A stretch of DNA of 41,642 nucleotides from an uncultured Acetatifactor sp. (GCA_910586215.1 CAJUGH010000034.1:1-41642); one strand, 5' to 3'. Shown: positions 16,348-26,170, numbered from the stretch's first letter. Translations and numbers: made by a program. Notes: a model not told the origin generated them from the sequence alone.

Positions 16348-17370
16348 ATGATCACAATCTCCCTATGTATGATTGTAAAAAATGAAGAAGCTATCCTGGC
16401 AAGGTGCCTGGACAGTATTGCAGACCTGGTAGAGGAAGTGGTCATAGTGGACACAGGCTCTACGGACAGGACCAGGGACATAGCAGCCCGTTATACTTCC
16501 AGGATATACGATTTTGCCTGGACAGATGATTTTAGTGCTGCCAGGAATTATGCTTTTTCCAAGGCGGGTATGGACTATATTTATTCTGCGGATGCGGATG
16601 AGGTTCTGTCGCCTGGGAACCGGGAGCGGTTTCGGAAGATGAAGGCATCCCTCCTTCCGGAGATCGAGATTGTGCAGATGAAGTATGCCAATCAACTGCG
16701 GTTCTCCACTGTCTATAATTATGACGAAGAATACCGTCCTAAATTGTTTAAGCGGAAACGGGATTTCGTGTGGGAGGCGCCTATCCATGAGACCATCCGG
16801 CTGACACCGGTAGTGTATGACAGCGACATTGTCATAGACCATGTGCCCAGGGAGAGCCATGCCAAGCGTGACCTGGACAATTTTTACAGGCATTGCAGTG
16901 CGGGATACCGTTTGCCAAAAAGGCTGCACACCATGTATGCCAGGGAGCTTTTTCTGGCCGGGGATGTGGAGGATCTTTCCAGGGCCATGCCGTTTTTTAT
17001 GGCGTCTGCTGCAGATGCAGGCAGGGACCAGGAAGAGATAGCGGAGGCCTGCTGTGTGGTGTCCAGGGCGGCCAGGCTCGCAGGAGATGCCATCACCTTC
17101 TTCAAGTATGCATCCAAAGTGATAGCGGAAGAAGCGTGTTCGGAGATCTGCTGTGAGATGGGCCATTTCTACGAGGACAGACAGGATCTGGAGGAAGGGG
17201 CTGTGTGGTACTATAATGCAGTGTACGAGACAAGTCCCATCCTGTGTGTCCGTTCTGGGAACAAGGAAGGCCTGGAAGGTCTGATTCGCTGCTATGAGGG
17301 CCTGGGCAATCAGGAGCAGGCGCAGGTATATAGGACGGAACTGACCAGGCTGATGACGGAGGGAAAATAG
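16348..17370 (+). CDS. Family 2 glycosyltransferase with helical-repeat tail
   Basis: 340 residues. The N-terminal GT-A domain begins MITISLCMIVKNEE and shows DTGSTD (35-40) and a metal-binding DAD motif (82-84), as in the WaaE/KdtX and SunS-like branch of GT2. From about 200 onward the sequence is helical with TPR-like character (repeated Ala/Tyr-rich helices), as in many Gram-positive glycan or glycopeptide transferases. The ATG at 16348 lies behind GAGGCAGGA; an earlier ATG at 16303 is within a tandem duplication. Acceptor unknown. Its place just after the pilus genes raises the possibility of pilin or adhesin glycosylation, but it is separated by 129 bp. Confidence 0.85.
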   Translation: MITISLCMIVKNEEAILARCLDSIADLVEEVVIVDTGSTDRTRDIAARYTSRIYDFAWTDDFSAARNYAFSKAGMDYIYSADADEVLSPGNRERFRKMKASLLPEIEIVQMKYANQLRFSTVYNYDEEYRPKLFKRKRDFVWEAPIHETIRLTPVVYDSDIVIDHVPRESHAKRDLDNFYRHCSAGYRLPKRLHTMYARELFLAGDVEDLSRAMPFFMASAADAGRDQEEIAEACCVVSRAARLAGDAITFFKYASKVIAEEACSEICCEMGHFYEDRQDLEEGAVWYYNAVYETSPILCVRSGNKEGLEGLIRCYEGLGNQEQAQVYRTELTRLMTEGK

Positions 17371-17466
17371 AGGATATCTTGTAACAGTTCAGACAAGGCA
17401 CAGGACGGATACGGTATATTCTTTCATAGTTCTTGAGGAATAATAGAAGGGGGAGGACCCATATTT

Positions 17467-18522
17467 ATGAAGTGGGAAGAAAATGTACGGAAAGTGGTAC
17501 CATATGTGGCAGGAGAACAGCCCAACAGACCTGGTATGATTAAGCTGAATACCAATGAATGTCCTTATCCCCCTGCGCCAGGGGTAGGCAGACTGGCCCG
17601 GGAAATGGACTATGATGCCTTGCGTCTGTATCCCGACATGGACAGCAGGCCCCTGGTGGAGGCATTGGCCGCCTATTATCACGTGGAACCAGCCCAGGTC
17701 TTTGTGGGGGTGGGATCCGATGATGTTCTGTCCATGGCATTTATGACATTCTTCAACAGCGGGAAGCCGGTTCTGTTTCCTGATGTGACCTATTCCTTTT
17801 ACGATGTGTGGGCAGGGCTGCATCAGATTCCATATCGTACCTGTCCCCTTGGGGAGGACTGGCACATCCGTCCGGCAGACTACTGCCAGCCTAATGGGGG
17901 TATCGTGTTCCCCAACCCCAATGCACCTACGGGGCTTCTGGAAAGCCTGGATGTGGTGGAGGAGATTGTGGCATCCAACCGGGATGTGGTGGTGATTGTG
18001 GATGAGGCTTATATCGATTTCGGGGGAGAGAGCGCCCTGGCCCTGCTGGATCAGTATGACAACCTGCTGGTGGTGGGAACCTTCTCCAAATCCAGGGCCA
18101 TGGCAGGACTGCGGATCGGATTCTGCATCGGCTCGGAGAAGCTCATAGGCTACTTAAACAATGTGAAATTTGCGTTCAATTCCTATACCATGAATCTGCC
18201 TGCCCAACTTCTGGGTGCAGAGGCGGTGCGGGAGGAAGGGTACTTTAGGGAGACAGTGGGGAAGATCATTGCCACTAGGGAGAGGACAAAGGGAAAAATG
18301 AAGGAACTGGGATTCTCTTTCCCGGATTCTAAGGCAAATTTTATCTTTGCCACCCATGCGTCTATCCCTGCCGGACAGATCTATACAGCCCTTAGGGAGG
18401 CAGATATCTATGTGCGTCACTGGGATAAGCCCAGGATCTCGGAATATCTGCGTATTACCATAGGAACAGACCAGCAGATGGACAGGTTGCTAGGATTTTT
18501 AGAGACATATGTGAGGGCATGA
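17467..18522 (+). CDS. hisC: Histidinol-phosphate aminotransferase
   Basis: PLP-dependent class I/II aminotransferase of 351 residues, the usual HisC length. It has the N-terminal KLNTNECPYPP substrate-binding motif, PNPNAPTG, the DEAYIDF segment and the PLP-lysine in GTFSKSRAMAGLRIGF. The reaction is imidazole-acetol phosphate plus glutamate to histidinol phosphate; some clostridial HisC proteins also accept aromatic substrates. ATG at 17467 follows AAGGGGGAGGA. No other his genes are adjacent, so it may be a dispersed his gene or a broad-range paralogue. Confidence 0.9.
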   Translation: MKWEENVRKVVPYVAGEQPNRPGMIKLNTNECPYPPAPGVGRLAREMDYDALRLYPDMDSRPLVEALAAYYHVEPAQVFVGVGSDDVLSMAFMTFFNSGKPVLFPDVTYSFYDVWAGLHQIPYRTCPLGEDWHIRPADYCQPNGGIVFPNPNAPTGLLESLDVVEEIVASNRDVVVIVDEAYIDFGGESALALLDQYDNLLVVGTFSKSRAMAGLRIGFCIGSEKLIGYLNNVKFAFNSYTMNLPAQLLGAEAVREEGYFRETVGKIIATRERTKGKMKELGFSFPDSKANFIFATHASIPAGQIYTALREADIYVRHWDKPRISEYLRITIGTDQQMDRLLGFLETYVRA

Positions 18523-18562
18523 ACCAGAGTTGAAACCAAGACAGGAGGAACAAATAAGGATC

Positions 18563-19408
18563 ATGATCAAGAGTATTTTAAAAGGTATGGTAATTGGTAT
18601 TGCAAACATTATTCCTGGTGTCAGCGGGGGAACCATGATGGTGTCCATGGGAATCTATGACAAGTTGATTCACTGTATCACCCATCTGTTCAAGGAGTTT
18701 AAGAAGAGTGTACTGTTCCTGCTGCCCATAGGAATTGGGATGGTGATTGCCATTGCAGGGAGTTCTTTCGGACTCACTTACCTGTTTGAACATTTTCCCA
18801 TACAGACAAACCTGCTGTTCATAGGACTGATTCTGGGAGGCCTGCCTGCCATCTGGAAAAATGTGGGCGGAAAGAAGATCAAAGTGGGCCATATCATTGC
18901 AGGACTTCTGTTTTTTGTCATGGTGGTAGGCCTTGCCGCTGTGGGGGAGACGGAAGGGGCCTCTGCGGATCTGTCCCTCAATGCGGGGACGGTGCTACAG
19001 CTTTTTGTGGTAGGAATTGTGGCGGCGGCCACCATGGTGATTCCCGGGGTCAGCGGTTCCATGATGCTGATGCTCATGGGCTTTTATCACCCGGTGCTGA
19101 ATGCGGTAAAAGACTTTTTCACAGCACTGGCCTCTATGGATATGGATGGCATCCTGGCTGGATGCGGGATCCTGGTTCCTTTTGGGCTGGGTGTAGTGGC
19201 AGGTGTCTTCGCCATTGCAAAACTGGTGGAGTTTATCTTTGAGAGATTTCCACTGTACGCCTACTGGGCCATTATCGGACTGATTGTCTCATCTCCCATA
19301 GCCATCCTCTTGATGGGGAGTTTTCCGGCAGTGACGGTTCTTAGTGCAGTGACAGGTGTGCTGTGTCTGGCAGTAGGCATTGGGATAGCCATGAAACTTG
19401 GGGAATGA
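18563..19408 (+). CDS. DUF368 family membrane protein, PopT-type undecaprenyl-phosphate translocase
   Basis: 281 residues with about eight to nine hydrophobic helices. The protein shows the internal duplication of the family: IIPGVSGGTMM near the N-terminus and VIPGVSGSMML in the second half. DUF368 proteins (PopT) were reported to return undecaprenyl phosphate across the membrane for reuse in wall synthesis. I chose ATG 18563 because AGGAGGA lies upstream and MIKSILKGM fits the family; the longer TTG start at 18530 lacks an RBS. It follows hisC closely (40 bp), but a functional link is not apparent. Confidence 0.85.
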   Translation: MIKSILKGMVIGIANIIPGVSGGTMMVSMGIYDKLIHCITHLFKEFKKSVLFLLPIGIGMVIAIAGSSFGLTYLFEHFPIQTNLLFIGLILGGLPAIWKNVGGKKIKVGHIIAGLLFFVMVVGLAAVGETEGASADLSLNAGTVLQLFVVGIVAAATMVIPGVSGSMMLMLMGFYHPVLNAVKDFFTALASMDMDGILAGCGILVPFGLGVVAGVFAIAKLVEFIFERFPLYAYWAIIGLIVSSPIAILLMGSFPAVTVLSAVTGVLCLAVGIGIAMKLGE

Positions 19409-19545
19409 TGTGGAAGGCCAGAGGAAGGGAAGCTGGCGATGAAAGCCGGGCTGGAAGGTAAGTGAGGACTTTACAGGAAGACCTGGTACAGGGATGTCTT
19501 AACCCAGGGAGCGGAAAGGAAGAAGATCGAAAGAAGGAGGGACAA

Positions 19546-20331
19546 ATGGAGACATACGGGGATTTTGCCAGTGTTTATGACACCTTTATGGATGATACGC
19601 CGTATGGGGAATGGTGTGACAGGCTGGAGGACATGATACGGAAATATGGTGTCTCCAAACCTTGCCGGGATGCGGAAGATCTGTTGGACTCTGAGAAGAA
19701 CCTGGTAGTGGACCTGGGCTGTGGCACAGGAACCTTGACAGAAATGATGTATGCAAAGGGTTATGACTGTATCGGCGTGGACCGGTCCGAAGACATGCTG
19801 AACATTGCCATGGGGAAGAAGGAGCAGAGTGGTTCAGAGATTCTGTATCTGTGTCAGGATATACGGGAACTGGAATTGTATAGTACCGTGGGGACAGTGT
19901 ATAGTGTCTGTGACTCGATGAACTATATATTGGAAGAGGAAGAACTTCTCACCGTGTTTTCACTGGTGTATAACTATCTGTTTCCTGGCGGCATCTTCCT
20001 CTTTGACTTCAATACGGTCTATAAATACCGGGAATTGATTGGTGATACCACCATTGCGGAGAACAGGGAGGACTGTAGTTTTATCTGGGAGAATTTTTAT
20101 GACCCGGAGGGCCAGCTCAACGAGTATGACTTGACGGTGTTTGTCCGGGAAGAGGGGGAGAACTTCAGAAAATTTACGGAGACACACCTGCAGCGGGGTT
20201 ATACAGTGGAGCAGATGACAAAGCTGGTAAGCCAGGCAGGCATGACAGTGCTGGAAGTGCTGGATGCAGACACACAAGGGGCGGTTACGCAGGAGAGCGG
20301 ACGCGTGTGTGTGGTGGCAGGGAAACGCTGA
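19546..20331 (+). CDS. Class I SAM-dependent methyltransferase
   Basis: 261 residues. It begins METYGDFASVYDTFM, typical of a clostridial methyltransferase group. SAM-binding motif I is VVDLGCGTGTLTE, followed by the acidic end of strand 2 (GVDRSEDML) and a DSMNYIL segment. The ATG at 19546 follows AGAAGGAGGG. The substrate is not evident; members of this group are often annotated as small-molecule or tRNA-related methyltransferases. The gene leads directly to hslO. Confidence 0.85.
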   Translation: METYGDFASVYDTFMDDTPYGEWCDRLEDMIRKYGVSKPCRDAEDLLDSEKNLVVDLGCGTGTLTEMMYAKGYDCIGVDRSEDMLNIAMGKKEQSGSEILYLCQDIRELELYSTVGTVYSVCDSMNYILEEEELLTVFSLVYNYLFPGGIFLFDFNTVYKYRELIGDTTIAENREDCSFIWENFYDPEGQLNEYDLTVFVREEGENFRKFTETHLQRGYTVEQMTKLVSQAGMTVLEVLDADTQGAVTQESGRVCVVAGKR

Positions 20332-20387
20332 CTTACAGGGAAATGCTGACCTTTTAGGGTGTGGGCCGGAAAGAACTGGCTGAAGCT

Positions 20388-20421
20388 GGCAGGATTTACA
20401 TGGTGGCAGGATTTACGTGGG
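20388..20421 (+). repeat. 17-bp tandem duplication before hslO
   Basis: GGCAGGATTTACATGGT at 20388-20404 followed by GGCAGGATTTACGTGGG at 20405-20421. A second small duplication (GGGAAACGCTGAC / GGGAAATGCTGAC) spans the stop codon of the preceding gene and its 3' flank. Non-coding. Confidence 0.75.
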
Positions 20422-20446
20422 AAATAGGTAGAAGAGAGGCTTTCAG

Positions 20447-21349
20447 ATGACAGATTATTTGGTGCGTGCAACGGCGGCAGATGCACAGATACGGGCCTTT
20501 GCCTGTACCACCAGGCAGGTGGTGGAGCAGGCCAGGGCCATACACAATTCCAGCCCGGTGGTAACGGCAGCACTGGGGCGTCTTCTAAGTGCCGGGGCCA
20601 TGATGGGAAGTATGCTGAAGGGGGAACGGGACCTTCTGACACTCCAGGTCAAAGGGGATGGTCCCATGCAAGGCATGATCGTGACAGCAGATTCCATGGG
20701 CCATGTAAAAGGGTATCCCTATGTGCCGGATGTGATCCTGCCAGCCAATCATGTAGGGAAACTGGATGTGGCAGGCGCTGTGGGGGCGGGAATGCTGAGT
20801 GTGATCAAGGATATGGGATTAAAGGAGCCTTATGTGGGGCAGACTTTATTGCAGACAGGGGAGATTGCGGAAGATTTGACATACTATTTCGCCACTTCCG
20901 AGCAGGTGCCTTCCTCCGTGGGACTGGGTGTGCTTATGGAGCGGGATAACCAGGTGAAACAGGCAGGGGGCTTTCTCATACAATTGATGCCCTTTGCCCG
21001 GGAACAGGTGATTGACAGACTGGAAGGGAATCTGGGACGGATTACCTCTGTGACATCCATGCTGGATGGGGGAGATACCCCGGAGACCATGCTGGGGAAG
21101 GTTCTGGAGGGGTTGGACATGGAACTGACGGATACCATGCCAGTGTCTTTCTCCTGCAACTGCAGCCGACAGAAAATCGAGAAGGTCCTTATCAGCCTGG
21201 GGAAGAAGGAATTGCAACAAATGATTCAAGAGGGGCATGAGATCGGGGTGGAATGCCACTTCTGTAACCAAAAATATGTATTTCAAGTGGACGAACTGGA
21301 AGAATTGCTGAGCCGGGGGATTCCAGGGGAGTCCCCGGGGCCGGTGTAG
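20447..21349 (+). CDS. hslO: Hsp33 redox-activated chaperone
   Basis: 300 residues. The N-terminal Hsp33 domain starts MTDYLVRATAADAQIRAFA. The C-terminal redox switch has the zinc-binding cysteines as CNC and CHFC about 30 residues apart. In the family, oxidation releases zinc and activates a holdase that protects proteins during oxidative stress. Length and motifs are normal. An RBS (AGAAGAGAGG) precedes the ATG at 20447. It is 18 bp upstream of nadE and likely co-transcribed with it. Confidence 0.95.
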   Translation: MTDYLVRATAADAQIRAFACTTRQVVEQARAIHNSSPVVTAALGRLLSAGAMMGSMLKGERDLLTLQVKGDGPMQGMIVTADSMGHVKGYPYVPDVILPANHVGKLDVAGAVGAGMLSVIKDMGLKEPYVGQTLLQTGEIAEDLTYYFATSEQVPSSVGLGVLMERDNQVKQAGGFLIQLMPFAREQVIDRLEGNLGRITSVTSMLDGGDTPETMLGKVLEGLDMELTDTMPVSFSCNCSRQKIEKVLISLGKKELQQMIQEGHEIGVECHFCNQKYVFQVDELEELLSRGIPGESPGPV

Positions 21350-21367
21350 GTGTAGAAGAGAGGTTTT

Positions 21368-23284
21368 ATGGAGCAGGGATTTATTAAGGTGGCTGCTGTG
21401 ACACCTAAGATCAAGGTGGCTGATCCCGCGTACAATGCAGGCATCATCTGTGAGAATCTGGAGGAGGCATACGGGAAGGGAGCGAAGCTGATTGTATTCC
21501 CAGAACTGTGTCTGACAGGGTACACCTGTGGGGACTTGTTCCTACAGGATACCTTGCTGGAAGGCGCTCTCTCCCAGTTACTTCAGATTGCGGATGTCAC
21601 CCGGGGCAGGGATGCCCTTGTGATGGTGGGACTGCCCCTTCAGAGGGATGGGAACCTGTACAATGTGGCAGCGGTATTGCAGGATGGGGAGATCCTGGGG
21701 ATTATTCCCAAGGCAAATATTCCTTCCTATGCAGAATTTTATGAGGGACGGCATTTTGCCCAGGGGAACAGGGAACCGGTGGAATACCGTCTTGGTGGAA
21801 AACGCATTCCTTTTGGCACCCATATTTTGTTCCAGTGTGAGAATATGAAAGGACTCACCGTAGGCTGTGAGATCTGTGAGGATCTGTGGGTAGCCAGTCC
21901 GCCAGGAACGGCACATGCCCTGGCAGGGGCCACGGTGCTTGCCAATCTGTCTGCCTCCAATGAGACAGTGGGCAAAGACGAATACAGGGAGCTTCTGGTG
22001 AAGTCTGCCAGTGCCAGGCTGTTGTGCGGCTATGTGTATACTTCCGCAGGAGAGGGGGAGTCCACCCAGGATCTGGTGTTTGGGGGACACAATCTCATTG
22101 CAGAGAATGGCATTGTGCTGGCACAGTCCAAGCGCTTCACAGGCGGGGCATTATACGGGGACCTGGATGTACACAGGCTTCTGTCCCACCGGCGCAGGAT
22201 GGGAACCTTTGGCCAGGGTGCAGGGGAAGTTCACACCATTGTGCCATTCAGGCTTACCATGGAGCAGACCAGGCTGGAGCGTACCTTTGAGCGGATGCCT
22301 TTTGTGCCCGCAGAGGAGGAGAAATGCCGGCTGCGCTGTGAGGAGATCCTGTCGATCCAGTCTTATGGGTTGAAGAAGCGATACGAGCATACGGGTGCGA
22401 AGAAAGCAGTGCTTGGTTTATCGGGGGGACTGGATTCCACCCTGGCCCTGCTGGTAACGGCCCGGACTTTTGACCTGCTGGAATATGACAGAAGAGGGAT
22501 AGTGGCAGTGACAATGCCCTGTTTTGGCACTACAGGACGTACCTATGACAATGCCTGTAAGCTGGCAGGATCTTTGCATGTGACACTGGAAGAGGTGGAT
22601 ATCCGGGAAGCTGTTACCGTACATTTTGCAGATATCGGGCAGGATCTGGACAGGCATGATGTGACATATGAAAACGGACAGGCCAGGGAGCGTACCCAGG
22701 TATTGATGGATATTGCCAACCGGGAAGGGGGCCTGGTGATCGGCACAGGGGACATGTCGGAGCTTGCGCTTGGATGGGCCACCTACAATGGGGACCATAT
22801 GTCCATGTACGGGGTAAATGCCGGGGTACCCAAGACCCTGGTGCGCCATCTGGTAAAGTATTATGCAGACACTTGTGAGGATAGGGAATTGTCCCTGGTT
22901 CTGGGGGATGTGCTGGATACGCCAGTCAGCCCGGAACTGCTGCCGCCAGTGGACGGAGTGATTGCCCAGAAGACAGAGGATCTGGTGGGTCCGTATGAAT
23001 TGCACGATTTCTTTTTATATTACATGCTGCGCTGTGGTTTCCCACCCGCAAAGGTTTATCGGGTGGCAAAGCTTGCTTTTGCAGGAATATATGGGCCGGA
23101 GGTCATCTTGAAGTGGCTGAAAAACTTTTACAGGAGATTTTTCGGCCAGCAGTTCAAGCGTTCCTGTCTGCCTGATGGGCCGAAGGTGGGGAGTGTGGCG
23201 CTGTCTCCCAGGGGGGATCTGCGCATGCCCTCCGATGCCAGTGCCAGGCTGTGGCTGGACGAGGCAGAACAGTTACAGGCATAG
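21368..23284 (+). CDS. nadE: Glutamine-dependent NAD+ synthetase
   Basis: Two-domain enzyme of 638 residues. The N-terminal nitrilase-type glutaminase shows the catalytic triad regions: Glu in FPELCLTGY, Lys in IIPKANIPSY and Cys in GCEICEDLW. The C-terminal synthetase domain has the PP-loop LSGGLDSTLALL (about 350) and GTGDMSELALGW. It makes NAD+ from deamido-NAD+ using glutamine-derived ammonia channelled between the domains. The ATG at 21368 follows AGAAGAGAGG. Full length, no abnormalities. Confidence 0.95.
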   Translation: MEQGFIKVAAVTPKIKVADPAYNAGIICENLEEAYGKGAKLIVFPELCLTGYTCGDLFLQDTLLEGALSQLLQIADVTRGRDALVMVGLPLQRDGNLYNVAAVLQDGEILGIIPKANIPSYAEFYEGRHFAQGNREPVEYRLGGKRIPFGTHILFQCENMKGLTVGCEICEDLWVASPPGTAHALAGATVLANLSASNETVGKDEYRELLVKSASARLLCGYVYTSAGEGESTQDLVFGGHNLIAENGIVLAQSKRFTGGALYGDLDVHRLLSHRRRMGTFGQGAGEVHTIVPFRLTMEQTRLERTFERMPFVPAEEEKCRLRCEEILSIQSYGLKKRYEHTGAKKAVLGLSGGLDSTLALLVTARTFDLLEYDRRGIVAVTMPCFGTTGRTYDNACKLAGSLHVTLEEVDIREAVTVHFADIGQDLDRHDVTYENGQARERTQVLMDIANREGGLVIGTGDMSELALGWATYNGDHMSMYGVNAGVPKTLVRHLVKYYADTCEDRELSLVLGDVLDTPVSPELLPPVDGVIAQKTEDLVGPYELHDFFLYYMLRCGFPPAKVYRVAKLAFAGIYGPEVILKWLKNFYRRFFGQQFKRSCLPDGPKVGSVALSPRGDLRMPSDASARLWLDEAEQLQA

Positions 23285-23439
23285 TCCTGTGTGTGCTGCT
23301 GTCCTGGCATGGCGGTTATAGGAAGGATAACTGCAGGCATGGCAGATCTTGTTTCCTGTGGAGTGGACGGTGTGTATCCTGTTACCTTGAACGATGAAGC
23401 CGTGAGAAGTAACTGCCGGGTTTTCGCTGGAAACTGTTT

Positions 23440-23919
23440 TTATGACTGGGAGCCAGTTTTGTCAGACGCAGCGGCCTTATCCAGGGAATTCTGGATCGCT
23501 TCCAGAAGAACCAGGGAGGTATATTTATTTTCCGCAGTATAAGTGACCTGATCCAGGGACTGGGCCTCATATATCTGCTCACAGATGGAGTCAAAGGTAG
23601 GCTCCAGAAGCGGATACATGGTGGTAATGGCTTCATTTAGGTTGACCATGCGGATGGAGGTGATGACATTGCTGTCCACAATGACCTCCACATCTATGGC
23701 TTGGTTGCCCAGGACCAGTTCCGTGGTATAGATGCCGGGTATGTAGAGGGAGTCTGAACTGACATCGGTGACAGCATCTCTGGGAGTCTGTGGTTCTTTC
23801 TTGTCCGGGAGGAACATCATGACCAGCAGGACAAGGAACAGAATGCCCAGGACGGCAAAGATTCCGGTATAGATCAGTTCCTTCATATGAAGTACAACAA
23901 TTTTTGTTTTCGCACTCAT
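23440..23919 (-). CDS. Membrane-anchored FMN_bind-like protein
   Basis: 159 residues on the minus strand. A short cytoplasmic start (MSAKTKIVVLHMKELIY) is followed by one transmembrane helix (about 18-38) and an extracellular domain. The domain pattern (PGIYTTELVLGNQAIDVEVIVDSNVITSIRM, written here as two strands, then YTAENKYTSLVLLEAI) resembles the FMN_bind fold, but the Ser-Gly-Ala-Thr flavin-attachment motif is absent, so flavin is probably not covalently bound. The start at 23919 is supported by AGGGGA upstream. It is divergent from dapF and lies between nadE and dapF. Function unknown; the family likeness is moderate. Confidence 0.7.
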   Translation of the reverse strand: MSAKTKIVVLHMKELIYTGIFAVLGILFLVLLVMMFLPDKKEPQTPRDAVTDVSSDSLYIPGIYTTELVLGNQAIDVEVIVDSNVITSIRMVNLNEAITTMYPLLEPTFDSICEQIYEAQSLDQVTYTAENKYTSLVLLEAIQNSLDKAAASDKTGSQS

Positions 23920-24014
23920 CCATATTCCCCTAATCTTATTTTTATAAAAGATATGTGGATGAAATGGAAAATATGTCATTGACATGGGAAGATAGGCAGG
24001 AGGGAAGTAACAGA

Positions 24015-24872
24015 ATGAAGTTTACGAAGATGCAGGGCTGTGGGAATGATTATATCTACATAGACGGGGCAGCAAAACAGGTTCCACAGGAAGAAAAACC
24101 GGAACTGGTAAGAAGGCTCAGCGACAGGCATTTTGGCATAGGCGGGGACGGGGTGATCTTTATTCATCCATCGGATGTGGCTGATTTTGAGATGGAGATG
24201 TACAATGCGGATGGCACCCGGGCAGAAATGTGTGGAAACGGAATCCGCTGTGTGGGCAAGTATGTATATGACAAAGGCCTGACGGACAAGGAACACATTA
24301 CAGTGGTCAGTGCAGGAGCGGTCAAATATCTGGATCTCTACATAGGGAAACAGACGGACAGGGCGGTAGGACGCCCCATGGTGGACAAGGTGCGGGTGAA
24401 TATGGGAAGTCCCATTTTCCAGCCGGCCGTGATTCCAGTGGAAGCGGACGGGGAACAGGTGGTGGATGAGCCGATCTGTGTGGATGGGCAGGAATGGCGC
24501 ATGACATGTGTATCCATGGGCAACCCCCATGCAGTGGTCTTTACCAGTGGGGTTGCAGACCTGCCGTTGGAGCAGATAGGGCCGCAGTTTGAGAACCATG
24601 AGCGTTTCCCCAGACGGGTCAATACGGAGTTTGTGGAAATACAGGATAGGAAGCATGTTTTTATGCGGGTCTGGGAGAGGGGAAGCGGGGAGACGCTTGC
24701 CTGTGGTACCGGGTGCTGTGCCGTGTTGGTGGCAGGTGTGCTGAATGACCTTACAGACAGTGAGATTACGGTGAAGGTGTTGGGCGGGGAATTGCAGATT
24801 GCGTGGGACAGGCAGGAGAACCTGATCTACATGACCGGCCCTGCGGTAACAGTATTTGAGGGGGAAGTATAA
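24015..24872 (+). CDS. dapF: Diaminopimelate epimerase
   Basis: 285 residues. It converts LL- to meso-diaminopimelate for lysine and peptidoglycan. The sequence starts MKFTKMQGCGNDYIYID and holds both catalytic cysteines: MCGNGIRC (C73) and ACGTGCCAVL near 226. ATG at 24015 follows AGGAGGGA; the longer frame from 23955 lacks the family N-terminus. It is only one base from the start of dapL, which makes its substrate, forming a compact two-gene DAP operon. Confidence 0.95.
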   Translation: MKFTKMQGCGNDYIYIDGAAKQVPQEEKPELVRRLSDRHFGIGGDGVIFIHPSDVADFEMEMYNADGTRAEMCGNGIRCVGKYVYDKGLTDKEHITVVSAGAVKYLDLYIGKQTDRAVGRPMVDKVRVNMGSPIFQPAVIPVEADGEQVVDEPICVDGQEWRMTCVSMGNPHAVVFTSGVADLPLEQIGPQFENHERFPRRVNTEFVEIQDRKHVFMRVWERGSGETLACGTGCCAVLVAGVLNDLTDSEITVKVLGGELQIAWDRQENLIYMTGPAVTVFEGEV

Positions 24873-24873
24873 A

Positions 24874-26094
24874 ATGTTTAAAATCAATGAGAATTACTTG
24901 AAACTTCCAGGAAGCTACCTCTTCTCTGCCATCGGCAGAAAGGTAGCTGCATACAGCCAGGCCCATCCGGACAAGAAAATCATCCGCCTGGGAATCGGGG
25001 ATGTGACGCAACCCCTGGCACCGGCCATTATTGAAGCCCTGCACGGTGCTGTGGAGGAGATGGGGAAGGCAGAGACTTTCCATGGGTATGCTCCAGACCA
25101 GGGATATGAATTCCTGCGCAGTGTCATTGCCAGGCAGGACTACCAGGACAGGGGCTGCCAGATTGCAGCCGATGAGATCTTTGTGTCTGACGGGGCAAAA
25201 TGTGATTCCGGTAATATCCAGGAGATCTTCAGCCTGGACAACAGGATCGCCGTGTGTGACCCCGTGTATCCGGTCTATGTGGATTCCAATGCAATGGCGG
25301 GCCGTACAGGAAGCTATGATGCCGGGACGGGCACCTGGAGCAATGTGATCTATATGCCATGCTCCATGGAAAATGGATTTGTGCCCAGCCTGCCAGAGGA
25401 AAAACCGGACATGATCTATCTGTGCTTTCCCAATAACCCTACCGGTGCCACCATCACCAGGGCGCAGTTGCAGGAATGGGTGGACTATGCCATAAGGACT
25501 GGCGCGGTGATCCTCTACGATGCGGCCTATGAGGCATATATTTCCGAAAGGGATGTACCCCATAGTATCTATGAATGCCAGGGAGCCAGAAACTGTGCCA
25601 TTGAACTGCGTTCTTTTTCCAAGAATGCAGGGTTTACCGGTGTGCGTCTGGGATTTACCGTGGTACCCAGGGATCTGAAGTGCGGGGATGTGCGCCTTCA
25701 TGACCTGTGGGCCAGGCGGCATGGGACGAAGTACAATGGGGCACCTTATATTGTCCAGCGGGCAGGATGGGCTGTATACTCGGAAGCTGGCCGGCAGCAG
25801 TTGCAGGAGCAGGTTGCCTATTACATGGAAAATGCCAGCACTATTTATAAAGGGCTGACAGAGGCAGGGTATACGGTATCCGGCGGCATCAATGCGCCCT
25901 ATATCTGGCTGAAGACACCGGGTAATATGACAAGCTGGGAATTTTTTGACTGTCTGCTGGAACAAGTGGGTGTGGTAGGCACACCGGGATCTGGTTTTGG
26001 ACCTAGCGGAGAGGGGTACTTCAGGCTGACGGCCTTTGGCAGTCATGAGAATACGGCAGAAGCCCTGGACAGGATGAAGAAGCTTACTTTTTAA
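24874..26094 (+). CDS. dapL: LL-diaminopimelate aminotransferase
   Basis: PLP aminotransferase of 406 residues. It converts tetrahydrodipicolinate directly to LL-diaminopimelate, bypassing the succinylase and acetylase routes. N-terminus MFKINENYLKLPGSYLF, the GIGDVTQPL segment, FPNNPTG and the PLP-lysine in RSFSKNAGFTGVRLGF are all typical of DapL. An RBS (GAGGGGGAAG) lies at the end of dapF. Together with dapF it gives the last two steps to meso-DAP. Confidence 0.95.
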   Translation: MFKINENYLKLPGSYLFSAIGRKVAAYSQAHPDKKIIRLGIGDVTQPLAPAIIEALHGAVEEMGKAETFHGYAPDQGYEFLRSVIARQDYQDRGCQIAADEIFVSDGAKCDSGNIQEIFSLDNRIAVCDPVYPVYVDSNAMAGRTGSYDAGTGTWSNVIYMPCSMENGFVPSLPEEKPDMIYLCFPNNPTGATITRAQLQEWVDYAIRTGAVILYDAAYEAYISERDVPHSIYECQGARNCAIELRSFSKNAGFTGVRLGFTVVPRDLKCGDVRLHDLWARRHGTKYNGAPYIVQRAGWAVYSEAGRQQLQEQVAYYMENASTIYKGLTEAGYTVSGGINAPYIWLKTPGNMTSWEFFDCLLEQVGVVGTPGSGFGPSGEGYFRLTAFGSHENTAEALDRMKKLTF

Positions 26095-26170
26095 GCAGGA
26101 GATTTCAGAAAATCATAAGGTTTATTTTATAAAATGCTCACATGCGGTTCATATTTGTTTCGTATGATAC

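Noticed and set aside
23291..23542. Plus-strand 83-codon frame after nadE
   Set aside because: It overlaps the 3' end of a well-supported minus-strand gene, and its translation shows no domain.
25031..25348. Overlapping alternate-frame open reading frames inside dapL and other genes
   Set aside because: GC-rich codon usage leaves many shadow frames open; none has an RBS or a recognisable product.
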